From: Thioclava nitratireducens
Lineage (GTDB): Bacteria; Pseudomonadota; Alphaproteobacteria; Rhodobacterales; Rhodobacteraceae
Length of the DNA: 64,000 nt
Assembly: GCF_001940525.2 (NCBI RefSeq)
Contig: NZ_CP019437.1
Span: forward strand, 2,144,501 to 2,208,500
Reading direction: 5' to 3'
The translations under genes and the position numbers were made by a program. Below, one piece after another: positions 26,614-35,664 of the stretch. The notes below the pieces were generated by a model. It was not told where the DNA came from and did not search any database. It was given only the letters and a program-made list of their open reading frames with translations. Each line of letters starts with the position of its first letter. Position 1 is the stretch's first letter.

Positions 26614-27938
26614 CCGCGGCTCCCCAATGCGTCTTTCCACGCCAGATAGGACGCTTTCGGGGTGCGCTGCAAGCTGTCGAAGTCCACGTGGACGAGCCCG
26701 AAGCGTTTCTCGTAGCCCAAGGCCCATTCGTAATTGTCCATCAGTGACCAGCCGATATAGCCCTTCACGGGGGTGCCCTCGGCGATCGCGCGCTGCACGG
26801 CGGCGAGGTGCTCGCTGTAATAGGCGATGCGATGCGGGTCCTCGACCTTGCCATCCTCGACCACGTCGGGCGCGGCCATGCCGTTCTCGGTCACGTAGAG
26901 CGGCAGGTCACCGGTATACTCGCGCGAGAGACGGGTCAGGAACTGATAGAGCCCCTCGGGATAGATCTCCCAGCCCATCGCGGTTTTCGGCAGCGGGCCG
27001 TCGACCTCGTGATGCGCGGGCCACGGGCCTTCGGTGGGCGCGATCCGCTTGCAGGTGTAGTAATTGAGCCCCAGCCAGTCGAGCTTCTCGCCGATCAGAG
27101 CGAAATCGTCTTCCCAGTTATGCGGCATGTGCGGCGCGAAGGCTTCCATCACCTGCTCGGGGTAACGGCCCTTGAAGATGCCCTCAACGAAGAACCGGTT
27201 GTAATAGGCGTCATAGAGATCTGCAGCGGCGGCGGCCTCGGGGCTGTCATCGGCGGGGATCGGGTATTCCAGATTGCATACCGCGCCGAGGTTCTTCATC
27301 CCGTGCGCGCGCATCACACGCGTCGACTTGCCATGGGCGAGCAGAACGTGATGCATCGCATGCGCCGTCGCGCGAATGTCGCGCAAGCCCGGCGCGTGAT
27401 GGCCGAGGAAGTGGCTCAGCCAACTGACGCACCAAGGCTCGTTGATCGGGGCGGCGGACCAGATCCGGTCGCCCAGACGATCCGCGATGACCTGCGTGAA
27501 GTCGGCGAACCAGGAGGCGATATCGCGGTTGCGCCAACCACCCTTGTCGGCGAGCGGCGCGGGCAGCTCCCAGTGATAGAGCGTGAGCGCCGGTTTCAGC
27601 CCGCGCTCCAGCATTCCGTCGACCAGCCGGTCGTAGAAATCCAGACCCTCGCGATTCACCGGGCCGCGCCCTTCGGGCATCACGCGCGCCCAGGAGGTCG
27701 AGAAGCGGTAGATGTCGAATCCTGCATTGGCGATCAGGTCGAGGTCTTCTTCCCAGCGGTGGTAGTGATCGCAGGCCACGGCGCCATTCTCGGCGCGCAC
27801 GACATTGCCCGGTGTGGCGGCGAATGTGTCCCAGTGGGTCGGGCCTGCGCCACCGAAGGAATGGCCCTCGATCTGGTAGGAGGAGGTGGCAACGCCGAAC
27901 TGGAAATCGGCAGGAAAATCAGAGCGTTTCGGAAGCAT
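26610..27938 (-). CDS. GH1 family beta-glucosidase
   Basis: 442 residues. FGVATSSYQIEG is the family N-terminal motif. The acid/base Glu is in INEPW (the usual form is xNEP), and the nucleophile Glu in VTENGMA. WSLMDNYEWALGY is the aglycone-site pattern. It hydrolyses beta-glucosides in the cytoplasm. ATG at 27938 has AGGA five bases upstream; the ATG two codons earlier (27944) lies too near it. A beta-glucosidase next to an alpha-glucoside cluster suggests the regulon serves more than one type of disaccharide. Confidence 0.93.
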   Translation of the reverse strand: MLPKRSDFPADFQFGVATSSYQIEGHSFGGAGPTHWDTFAATPGNVVRAENGAVACDHYHRWEEDLDLIANAGFDIYRFSTSWARVMPEGRGPVNREGLDFYDRLVDGMLERGLKPALTLYHWELPAPLADKGGWRNRDIASWFADFTQVIADRLGDRIWSAAPINEPWCVSWLSHFLGHHAPGLRDIRATAHAMHHVLLAHGKSTRVMRAHGMKNLGAVCNLEYPIPADDSPEAAAAADLYDAYYNRFFVEGIFKGRYPEQVMEAFAPHMPHNWEDDFALIGEKLDWLGLNYYTCKRIAPTEGPWPAHHEVDGPLPKTAMGWEIYPEGLYQFLTRLSREYTGDLPLYVTENGMAAPDVVEDGKVEDPHRIAYYSEHLAAVQRAIAEGTPVKGYIGWSLMDNYEWALGYEKRFGLVHVDFDSLQRTPKASYLAWKDALGSRG

Positions 27939-27984
27939 CTTCATCCTGTGTGTAAAATTGGTTTCAATTCGGGCGCGGCGCGCC

Positions 27985-29016
27985 TCATTGTGCGGGGACG
28001 GGTCCGGTGGACTGGCCGAGAACCAGAACCGCCTCCATCAGTTCGTGGCGCGGTCTGCGGTCGCCGCTCTCGATCTGCTCGATCAGCAGCGCCGCGCAGC
28101 GTCGTCCCGCCTCGCGCACCGACGAGCGCGTCGCAGTGAAGATCGGCTCTTCCGCCGTGCCGTTTCTCAGGTACCCCAGCTCGTCGTCATGGGTCACGAT
28201 TGAGACATCGCGCCCCATCACCAGCCCGGCCTCTTCGATGCCGCGTCGCGCCCCCATCGCTGAGAGCAGCGAGGCGGTCAGGAAGGCGGTCGGCGGGTCG
28301 GGCCATTGCAACATCTCGCGCGCCGCATCATGGCCCTGTGCCTCGGTCATCTCGCCCTCGACGATCAGGTCGGGATCGACCGGAAGGCCGCGCGCCCGGA
28401 GCGCCGCCTCGTAGCCGCGTCGACGCCTGCAGGCGAAATCCATCTCTTTGATGCCGTTGATCAGCGCGATCCGCCGATGACCCAGATCGAGCAGGAAATT
28501 CGTGGCCCGCTCGAAGGCGCGCTTGTTGTTCACATCGACCCAGCTGAAGGCGGAATCCGATCCGCTGACCCGCCCGTGCAGTACGTAAGGCAGCCCGAGC
28601 GCGTCTAGCATCTCGATCCGGTGATCCCCGACTTTCGGGGCGTGGATCAGCACGCCGTCGACATTGCCTTTCGAGCGCAGTTCGGCATAGGCGCGGGCCT
28701 CGGAATCGTCGGGCACGATCGTCATGACCATGTCGTAGCCCCGCTGCGCATAGACTTCACCCGCGCCAGCGATGAAATCGGCGAAGACCGGGTTCACGAT
28801 CTCGTGCCGATCCGAGATCGGGATGATGTGACCGATCGCCATCGTCCGTCCCGTCGCAAGCCGTTTCGCCTGCGTATTGGGGTGGTAGTTCGCGGCCTCG
28901 GCAGCTTCGCGCACGCGGCGGCGCGTGGCTTCCGAAACTTCCGGATAGCCATTGAGCGCGCGGCTCACCGTGGTGGGGGACAGCCCCAGTTCCTGTGCCA
29001 AGGTCTTGAGATTCAT
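27985..29016 (-). CDS. aglR: LacI-family transcriptional regulator, AglR-like
   Basis: 343 residues. The N-terminal helix-turn-helix reads LAQELGLSPTTVSRALNGYPEVSEATR, followed by the hinge helix and a periplasmic-binding-protein-like ligand domain. The start and position match AglR, repressor of alpha-glucoside uptake genes in rhizobia and Rhodobacterales. It is divergent from aglE. Palindromic operator-like sites lie in front of both genes, which suggests it represses itself and the transport operon. Confidence 0.88.
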   Translation of the reverse strand: MNLKTLAQELGLSPTTVSRALNGYPEVSEATRRRVREAAEAANYHPNTQAKRLATGRTMAIGHIIPISDRHEIVNPVFADFIAGAGEVYAQRGYDMVMTIVPDDSEARAYAELRSKGNVDGVLIHAPKVGDHRIEMLDALGLPYVLHGRVSGSDSAFSWVDVNNKRAFERATNFLLDLGHRRIALINGIKEMDFACRRRRGYEAALRARGLPVDPDLIVEGEMTEAQGHDAAREMLQWPDPPTAFLTASLLSAMGARRGIEEAGLVMGRDVSIVTHDDELGYLRNGTAEEPIFTATRSSVREAGRRCAALLIEQIESGDRRPRHELMEAVLVLGQSTGPVPAQ

Positions 29017-29031
29017 ATCGGGTTCTAAAAG

Positions 29032-29045
29032 CCAAACCGCTTTGG
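29032..29045. promoter_or_regulatory. LacI-type operator near aglR
   Basis: CCAAACCGCTTTGG is a near-perfect palindrome with a central CG, 16 bases before the aglR start codon. It matches the site at 29223-29236 in 13 of 14 positions. It is likely an autoregulatory AglR operator. Confidence 0.65.
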
Positions 29046-29184
29046 ATTGGAGGCGAGACTAGGCTTAGCCTCGCACGCCGTCAATGCTGCGCGCGCGGCG
29101 TTCCTCCCGCTGCGCCGCGGCGTGCAGCTGCGCGCAACCAACGACGATATAGAGTATATTTGAACACGACGAGAGCGCGTTTTG

Positions 29185-29236
29185 TTGACATCGCTGCGAG
29201 GCTCTGAAACGGTCGCAGACGTCCAAAGCGCTTTGG
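29185..29236 (+). promoter_or_regulatory. aglE promoter region with perfect operator
   Basis: TTGACA at 29185-29190 is a good -35 box; the -10 region near 29206-29211 is poor. The perfect 14-base palindrome CCAAAGCGCTTTGG at 29223-29236 falls just after the expected transcription start, where repressor binding would block RNA polymerase. Glucoside-derived inducer binding to AglR would release it. Confidence 0.65.
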
Positions 29237-29284
29237 GTCGGGCGAGTCGCCAAGCCGAAAAGCGCGACACACCGGGAGGATTTC

Positions 29285-30649
29285 ATGACCAAACATCTGA
29301 TGCTTGGGATCGCGGCGCTGGCGCTGTCGGCCGGGCTCGCTAACGCGCAGGATCTCAAATTCGCGCCGGGCAGCGACGGCGACAAGTTCGACTGGCAAAG
29401 CTATGACCAATTCAAGAGCGACACCGATCTGAGCGGCGAGACGCTGACGATCACTGGCCCGTGGACCGGCAATGACAAGGCGCTCTTCGAGAGCGTTCTG
29501 GCTTATTTCGAAGCCGCGACCGGGGCCAAGGTGAACTACTCGGGGTCGGAGAGCTTCGAGCAGGATATCGTGATCGCCGCCAAGGCCGGCACGCCCCCGA
29601 ATATCGCGGTGTTCCCGCAGCCGGGCCTCGCATCGGACATGGCCCGCCAGGGATACCTGACGCCGATGCCCGACGGGACGGGCGACTGGATCAAGAACAA
29701 CTACGCCGCCGGAAAATCCTGGGAGGATCTGTCCACCTACAAGAACAAGGATGGCGAGGCGCAGACCTTCACCTTCCCGTTCAAGGCGGACCTGAAATCG
29801 CTCGTCTGGTACGTGCCGGAGAACTTCAAGGAAGCGGGCTACAAGGTGCCTGAGACCATGGAGGATCTGAAGTCGCTGACCGAGCAGATCAAGGCCGATG
29901 GCGGCACGCCGTGGTGTATCGGTCTGGGTTCGGGGGCGGCGACCGGCTGGCCCGCGACCGACTGGGTCGAGGATATCATGCTGCGCACGCAGTCGCCCGA
30001 GACCTATGACGATTGGGTCACCAACAAGCTGAAGTTCAACGATCCCAAGGTCGTCGAGGCGATCAAGGATTACGGTTGGTTCGCCAAGACCCCCGGCTTC
30101 GCCGAAGGCGGCGAGCAGGCGGTGGCCACCACCGACTTCCGCGACAGCCCGAAGGGTCTCTTCGACTTCCCGCCGAAATGCTACATGCACAAGCAGGCGA
30201 GCTTCATCCCGACCTTCTTCCCCGAAGGGACCAAAGTCGGTCAGGACGTGAACTTCTTCTACTTCCCGGCCTATGCAGACAAGGATCTGGGTAAACCGGT
30301 TCTCGGCGCGGGCACGATGTTCGGCATCACCAAGGACTCCAAGGCTGCCGAGGCCTTCATCAAGTTCCTCGAGACGCCGATCGCCTCGGAAATCTGGATG
30401 GCACAATCGGGCTTCCTGACGCCGAACAAGAACGTCAATCCGGCGGCCTTCGCCAATGACGTGCAGCGTCACATGAACTCGATCCTGCTGGACGCCACGA
30501 CCTTCCGCTTCGACGGGTCGGACCAGATGCCGGGCGAGATCGGTACCGATGCGTTCTGGAAGGCGATGGTCGCCTACACGACCGGTGACGAGACCGCGCA
30601 AGAGGCCGCCGACGCGGTCCAGAAGCGCTGGGACAGCATCCAGAAGTAA
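29285..30649 (+). CDS. aglE: alpha-glucoside ABC transporter, substrate-binding protein AglE
   Basis: 454 residues. A signal peptide is clear (MTKHLMLGIAALALSAGLANA, cleavage before QD). The mature part is a family 1 sugar-binding protein: LTITGPWTGNDKALFESVLAYFEAATG, then FPFKADLKSLVWYVPENF. It binds alpha-glucosides such as sucrose, maltose or trehalose in the periplasm and passes them to AglFG. It is the first gene of aglEFG-aglA-aglK. A strong hairpin follows it, which would give it more transcript than the genes behind it. Confidence 0.94.
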   Translation: MTKHLMLGIAALALSAGLANAQDLKFAPGSDGDKFDWQSYDQFKSDTDLSGETLTITGPWTGNDKALFESVLAYFEAATGAKVNYSGSESFEQDIVIAAKAGTPPNIAVFPQPGLASDMARQGYLTPMPDGTGDWIKNNYAAGKSWEDLSTYKNKDGEAQTFTFPFKADLKSLVWYVPENFKEAGYKVPETMEDLKSLTEQIKADGGTPWCIGLGSGAATGWPATDWVEDIMLRTQSPETYDDWVTNKLKFNDPKVVEAIKDYGWFAKTPGFAEGGEQAVATTDFRDSPKGLFDFPPKCYMHKQASFIPTFFPEGTKVGQDVNFFYFPAYADKDLGKPVLGAGTMFGITKDSKAAEAFIKFLETPIASEIWMAQSGFLTPNKNVNPAAFANDVQRHMNSILLDATTFRFDGSDQMPGEIGTDAFWKAMVAYTTGDETAQEAADAVQKRWDSIQK

Positions 30650-30659
30650 CCAACGCCTG

Positions 30660-30689
30660 CGCCCCCGGAGCGTTTTTCCGGGGGCGTTT
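30660..30689 (+). terminator. hairpin between aglE and aglF (partial terminator or 3' stabiliser)
   Basis: CGCCCCCGGA, loop GCGTTTT, TCCGGGGGCG makes a 10-bp stem followed by TTTG, 10 bases after aglE. Such hairpins after a binding-protein gene commonly give an excess of binding protein over permease. Confidence 0.65.
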
Positions 30690-30722
30690 GCATCTTCACA
30701 CGCCGGTTCGGGGAGGGACCTG

Positions 30723-31700
30723 ATGTCACCGATCTTGCAGGGGCTGATAACGATCGCGCTCGGGGTGGGCGGTTGTGTGGCCTATTTCTACGCCGCCAAC
30801 ATCGTCCTCGACCGAGTCATCTTCCCGCCGAAAGGCGCCGATCCGGGGCGCAACATCAACCGCGCGAACATGGTCCGCCCCTGGCTGTTCCTGTTCCCGG
30901 CGATCTTCGCGCTCGGTCTGTATCTCGCCTATCCGGTGGTGGGCTCGTTCTGGCGCTCGCTGTTCAACCGCGATGGCGGGACCTTCATCGGCCTTGGCAA
31001 TTACGAGCGGCTCGCGATGGATGCGAGCTTCCGTCAGGCCGTGTTCAACAACTTCCTCTGGGTGCTTGTCGTGCCTGCGCTCGCGACCTTCCTCGGTCTG
31101 CTGGCCGCGCAGCTCACCGACCGCATCAAGTGGGGTAACATCGCGAAATCGCTGATCTTCATGCCGATGGCGATCTCTTTCGTGGGTGCTTCGCTGATCT
31201 GGAAATTCGTCTATGCGGTGAACCCCGATATCGGGATGATCAACGCGATCCGCGTGGCCTTCCACATGCAGCCGCTCGACCCGTTGCAGGTGCCGTTCTG
31301 GAACAACTTCTTCCTGATGGTGATCCTGATCTGGATCCAGACCGGCTTCGCGATGGTGATCCTGTCGGCCGCGCTGCGCGGGATCCCCGAGGAGACGATC
31401 GAAGCCGCGGTGCTCGACGGGGCGAACCCGTTCCAGCTGTTCTTCAAGATCAAGGTGCCTCAGATCATGCCGACGATCGTCGTGGTCTGGACCACGATCA
31501 CGATCCTCGTGCTCAAGGTCTTCGACATCGTCTACGCAACGACGGGCGGGAATTTCGGCACCCAGATCCTGCCCAGCTACATGATGCAATACATGTTCCG
31601 CGACGACGGGCGCGCGACGGCTGTGGCCTTCGTCATCATGATCATCGTGCTGCCGGTGATGATCTGGAACATCATTCAAGCCCGTAGGGAGACGCGCTGA
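30723..31700 (+). CDS. aglF: alpha-glucoside ABC transporter permease AglF
   Basis: 325 residues from ATG at 30723, behind GGGAGGG. An N-terminal helix (ILQGLITIALGVGGCVAYFYAANIV) precedes the six-helix permease core. The cytoplasmic EAA loop reads EAAVLDGANPFQLFFKIKVPQIMP. It forms the channel with AglG. The gene ends in a TGATG overlap with aglG. Confidence 0.94.
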   Translation: MSPILQGLITIALGVGGCVAYFYAANIVLDRVIFPPKGADPGRNINRANMVRPWLFLFPAIFALGLYLAYPVVGSFWRSLFNRDGGTFIGLGNYERLAMDASFRQAVFNNFLWVLVVPALATFLGLLAAQLTDRIKWGNIAKSLIFMPMAISFVGASLIWKFVYAVNPDIGMINAIRVAFHMQPLDPLQVPFWNNFFLMVILIWIQTGFAMVILSAALRGIPEETIEAAVLDGANPFQLFFKIKVPQIMPTIVVVWTTITILVLKVFDIVYATTGGNFGTQILPSYMMQYMFRDDGRATAVAFVIMIIVLPVMIWNIIQARRETR

Positions 31701-32857
31701 TGGCCGCTATCGCAGGACAGAAATCGCGCCTGACATGGGCGGTGCAACTCTCGGTCGTCTTCATGGTGGTGCTTTGGCTCGTGCCGACGGTGGGGCTCCT
31801 GGTCAGCTCCTTCCGCACAACGGACCAAATCAGTCAGTCGGGCTGGTGGGACGCGGCATTCTCGGTCGAGAAAGCCTTCCGCGACCGCATCCCGGCCGAC
31901 GGTGAGAAACAGGTCGACGGGCTCTACGTACTCGAGGGCGATCTGCTCAATAACGGGCAGAACGCGAATGACCTGAAACCGGGCACGACGATCACCGCCT
32001 TCGGCACCTCGGGCATCAAGCCGGGCGCCTACAAGGCGGGCGAGACGGTCGATACCGGCGATGGCGGCACGCTGAGCGTCGCCAAGGACGGCACCTACAA
32101 GGCCACGTCGAAGACGAGCTTCGAGGGCTCGGGCCCGCGGGTCTATTTCGTGGCCGAGATGCCGCCCGCCTTCACGCTGGCCAATTATCGCAACGTGCTG
32201 TTCTCCGACGGCATGGGGCAGGCCTTCATGAACACGCTGACGGTGACGATCCCGGCGACGATCATCCCGATCCTCGTCGCGGCTTTCGCGGCCTATGCGC
32301 TGGCCTGGATGGAGTTCCCGGGCCGCGGCCTGTTGATCGCGGCCGTTGTGGGCCTTCTGGTCGTGCCGCTGCAGCTCGCGTTGGTGCCGCTTCTGCGGCT
32401 CCATCAGGAGATCGGCATCGGGCAAAGCTTCCTCGGGATATGGCTGGCCCATACCGGCTTCGGCTTGCCGCTCGCGATCTACCTGCTCAGGAACTACATG
32501 GTGGGTCTGCCGCGTGACATCATCGAGAGCGCGAAGGTCGACGGGGCGACAGATTTCCAGATCTTCATGAAAATCGTGCTGCCTTTGTCATTCCCGGCGC
32601 TCGCTTCTTTTGCAATCTTCCAGTTCCTCTGGGTCTGGAACGACCTACTTGTCGCGAAAGTCTTCCTTCCGGCCAATGACGCGTCGAAGGTGATGACCGT
32701 GAAGATCGCCGACGACCTTCTGGGGTCGCGCGGCGGCGATTGGGGTATTCTGGCGTCCGCCGCCTTCATCTCGATCGCCGTGCCGCTCCTGGTGTTCTTC
32801 GCAATGCAGAAATATCTCGTCCGCGGTCTGCTGGCGGGTTCGGTTAAAGGTGGTTGA
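31700..32857 (+). CDS. aglG: alpha-glucoside ABC transporter permease AglG
   Basis: 385 residues. Helix 1 lies near residues 10-34. A periplasmic insertion of about 115 residues follows (about 38-155), a feature of AglG. The other helices come after it. The EAA loop reads ESAKVDGATDFQIFMKIVLPLSFP. It pairs with AglF and is energised by AglK. It overlaps aglF and the GH13 gene by one base each. Confidence 0.94.
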   Translation: MAAIAGQKSRLTWAVQLSVVFMVVLWLVPTVGLLVSSFRTTDQISQSGWWDAAFSVEKAFRDRIPADGEKQVDGLYVLEGDLLNNGQNANDLKPGTTITAFGTSGIKPGAYKAGETVDTGDGGTLSVAKDGTYKATSKTSFEGSGPRVYFVAEMPPAFTLANYRNVLFSDGMGQAFMNTLTVTIPATIIPILVAAFAAYALAWMEFPGRGLLIAAVVGLLVVPLQLALVPLLRLHQEIGIGQSFLGIWLAHTGFGLPLAIYLLRNYMVGLPRDIIESAKVDGATDFQIFMKIVLPLSFPALASFAIFQFLWVWNDLLVAKVFLPANDASKVMTVKIADDLLGSRGGDWGILASAAFISIAVPLLVFFAMQKYLVRGLLAGSVKGG

Positions 32858-34497
32858 TGAAAACCCTTACAAAGAAAGAAGACTGGTGGCGCGGAGCAGT
32901 GATCTACCAGATCTATCCGCGCAGCTTTCAAGACAGCAATGGCGACGGCATCGGCGATCTTCTCGGGATCGTCAGACGCCTGCCGCATGTCGCGAGCCTC
33001 GGGGCGGACGCGGTCTGGATTTCGCCTTTCTTCACCTCTCCGATGAAGGATTTCGGCTATGACGTCAGCGATTACACCGATGTCGATCCGATGTTCGGCA
33101 GCCTTGCCGATTTCGACCAGGTGATCGCGACGGCCCATGCGCTGGGTCTGAAGGTGATGATCGATCTGGTGCTGAGCCATACCTCCGATCAGCACCCGTG
33201 GTTTCAGGAAAGCCGGTCGAGCCGGGATAACCCCAAGGCCGACTGGTATGTCTGGGCCGATCCCAAGCCCGATGGCACGCCGCCCAATAACTGGCTGTCG
33301 ATTTTCGGCGGGCCGGGCTGGCATTGGGACAGCCGGCGCGAGCAGTATTACATGCACAACTTCCTCGTGGAGCAGCCCGATCTGAACTTCCACAATCCGG
33401 AAGTGACGCAGGAATTGCTCAACGTGGCGCAGTTCTGGCTGGAGCGCGGCGTCGATGGCTTCCGCCTCGACACGATCAATTTCTACATGCATGACGACGA
33501 GCTGCGCGATAACCCGCCGCTGCCGCCGGAAGAGCGTAACGATCAGACCGCGCCCAAGGTGAACCCCTATAATCACCAGCGCCACATCTACGACAAGAAC
33601 AACCCCGAGAACCTGCGCTTCCTGCGCAAGCTCCGGACGCTGATGAACAATTACAACGCCGCAGCCGTCGGCGAAGTGGGCGACAGCCAGCGCGGGCTGG
33701 AGATCCTTGGCGAATACACCTCCGGCGCGGACAAGATGCAGATGTCCTACGCGTTCGAGCTTCTGTCGGGGCACGAGCCGCTCAAGGCGGAGTTCATCAA
33801 ATCCGTGTTCGACAAGGTCGATGCGGTCGCCAAGGACGGCTGGGTCTGCTGGGCCTACTCGAACCACGACGTTGAGCGCCATATTTCTCGCTGGAACCTG
33901 ACGCCCGCCTCGGCACGGCTCTATACGACGCTGATGATGTGCCTGCGCGGATCGCTCTGTCTCTATCAGGGCGAGGAGCTCGGGCTGCACGAAGCGGAAC
34001 TGTCCTTCGAAGATCTGCAAGACCCCTACGGCAAGGAGTTCTGGCCCGAGTTCAAAGGCCGCGACGGCTGCCGGACCCCGATGGTCTGGGAGCGCGACGC
34101 CGCCTATGCGGGCTTCTCGCAGGCGCGCCCGTGGCTTCCGGTGCCGACCACGCACCAGAATATCGCGACCGATGTGGCCGAGCACGACCCGGCCTCGCTC
34201 CTGCACCATTACCGCCGCGCGATCGCGTTCCGTCGCAATCACGACGTGCTTCGGACCGGCGCGATGGAGGATATGTATTGCTCCGGCGACCTGCTGGTCT
34301 TCACGCGCAGGAACGAGGAGGAGACGATCCTGTGCTATTTCAACCTGTCCGATCATCCGGTGAACGCCACCGTTCCGCCGGGCAACTGGGTGACGGTCGG
34401 GGGCGAGCTGGGCTCGATCCGCCCGATGCCCGATCACACTTTGCATCTCGGCCCGTGGCAGCCGAGCATTCTGCGCCTCGACGAACACGGGGCTTGA
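32857..34497 (+). CDS. aglA: GH13 alpha-glucosidase AglA
   Basis: 546 residues from ATG at 32857, overlapping the aglG stop (TGATG), with AAGGTGG upstream. GH13 motifs appear in order: AVIYQIYPRSFQDSNGDGIGD, DLVLSHTSDQHPWF, the nucleophile Asp in GVDGFRLDTIN, the acid/base Glu in AAVGEVGD, and SNHDVERH with the transition-state Asp. It hydrolyses imported alpha-glucosides in the cytoplasm; glucose then goes to the glucokinase of the facing operon. Confidence 0.95.
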   Translation: MKTLTKKEDWWRGAVIYQIYPRSFQDSNGDGIGDLLGIVRRLPHVASLGADAVWISPFFTSPMKDFGYDVSDYTDVDPMFGSLADFDQVIATAHALGLKVMIDLVLSHTSDQHPWFQESRSSRDNPKADWYVWADPKPDGTPPNNWLSIFGGPGWHWDSRREQYYMHNFLVEQPDLNFHNPEVTQELLNVAQFWLERGVDGFRLDTINFYMHDDELRDNPPLPPEERNDQTAPKVNPYNHQRHIYDKNNPENLRFLRKLRTLMNNYNAAAVGEVGDSQRGLEILGEYTSGADKMQMSYAFELLSGHEPLKAEFIKSVFDKVDAVAKDGWVCWAYSNHDVERHISRWNLTPASARLYTTLMMCLRGSLCLYQGEELGLHEAELSFEDLQDPYGKEFWPEFKGRDGCRTPMVWERDAAYAGFSQARPWLPVPTTHQNIATDVAEHDPASLLHHYRRAIAFRRNHDVLRTGAMEDMYCSGDLLVFTRRNEEETILCYFNLSDHPVNATVPPGNWVTVGGELGSIRPMPDHTLHLGPWQPSILRLDEHGA

Positions 34498-34507
34498 GGG
34501 GGAGACA

Positions 34508-35593
34508 ATGGCCGAACTCAAACTGGAAAACGTCGCGAAAAGCTATGGCGAGGTGTCGGTCCTCAAGGACATCAACCTCGACATCAAGGCCGGAGAGCTG
34601 ATCGTCTTCGTGGGCCCCTCGGGCTGCGGGAAATCGACACTTCTGCGGATGATCGCGGGGCTGGAGAAGATCACGGGCGGGACGCTCGAGATCGACGGGG
34701 TACGGATGAACGACGTGCCGCCCTCGAACCGCGGCATCGCGATGGTCTTCCAGTCCTACGCGCTCTATCCGCACATGACGGTGCGCGACAACATGGCCTT
34801 CGCCCTGAAGATCGCGAAACAGTCGAAGGAAGAGATCAACGCCGCCGTCGAGAAGGCCGCGAAGATGCTGCAACTGACCGATTATCTCGACCGTTTGCCG
34901 AAGGCGCTCTCGGGTGGTCAGCGGCAGCGCGTAGCCATCGGGCGCGCCATCGTGCGCGACCCGAAGGTGTATCTCTTCGACGAGCCGCTCTCGAACCTCG
35001 ATGCGGCGCTGCGCGTCGCGACCCGGATCGAGATCGCCCAGCTGAAAGAGGCGATGCCCGATCGCACGATGATCTACGTCACCCACGATCAGGTCGAGGC
35101 GATGACGCTCGCGACGCGGATCGTGGTTCTGGCCAACAAGGGGATCGCGCAGGTCGGCACGCCGCTGGAGCTATACGAGAAGCCGCAAAACGAGTTCGTC
35201 GCACAATTCATCGGCTCGCCTGCGATGAACCTGCTGTCGGGCGAGATCACCGAGACGGGTGAGATGACCACCGTGAAACTCGATGGTGGCGGCATCGCGC
35301 GATCCACCATCGCGACCCGTCCGGAAGACCTGTCGCGCCGGGTCAATATCGGCGTGCGCCCCGAGGATTTCGAGCCCGTCGAGGGCGAGGGGATCTACAC
35401 CGGAAAGGTCGATATCGTCGAAGCTCTGGGCGAGGTGACGCTGCTTTACTTCGAGGCGGAGGGCGGTCATGAGCCGATCATCGCGAAACTGCCCGGCATC
35501 CATCACGACCGTCGCCACAGCGAGATTAAGCTCGGCGCGGATCCGTCCAAGGTACACCTCTTCGCGGACGGTCAGTCGCTTCTCTACCGCTGA
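34508..35593 (+). CDS. aglK: sugar ABC transporter ATP-binding protein AglK
   Basis: 361 residues. Walker A is GPSGCGKST, the signature is LSGGQRQRVAIGRAI, Walker B is VYLFDEPLSNLD, and the switch His is in YVTHDQVEAMT. The C-terminal MalK/UgpC-type regulatory domain has NIGVRPEDFEPVEG. It drives AglFG transport and lies 10 bases after aglA, as the last gene of the operon. Confidence 0.95.
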   Translation: MAELKLENVAKSYGEVSVLKDINLDIKAGELIVFVGPSGCGKSTLLRMIAGLEKITGGTLEIDGVRMNDVPPSNRGIAMVFQSYALYPHMTVRDNMAFALKIAKQSKEEINAAVEKAAKMLQLTDYLDRLPKALSGGQRQRVAIGRAIVRDPKVYLFDEPLSNLDAALRVATRIEIAQLKEAMPDRTMIYVTHDQVEAMTLATRIVVLANKGIAQVGTPLELYEKPQNEFVAQFIGSPAMNLLSGEITETGEMTTVKLDGGGIARSTIATRPEDLSRRVNIGVRPEDFEPVEGEGIYTGKVDIVEALGEVTLLYFEAEGGHEPIIAKLPGIHHDRRHSEIKLGADPSKVHLFADGQSLLYR

Positions 35594-35664
35594 CGGACGC
35601 AAACAGGCCATCGCGTATCCCTCTGCCCGTTAGTTTGAGGTGAGATAAACGGGCGGAGGCAATC

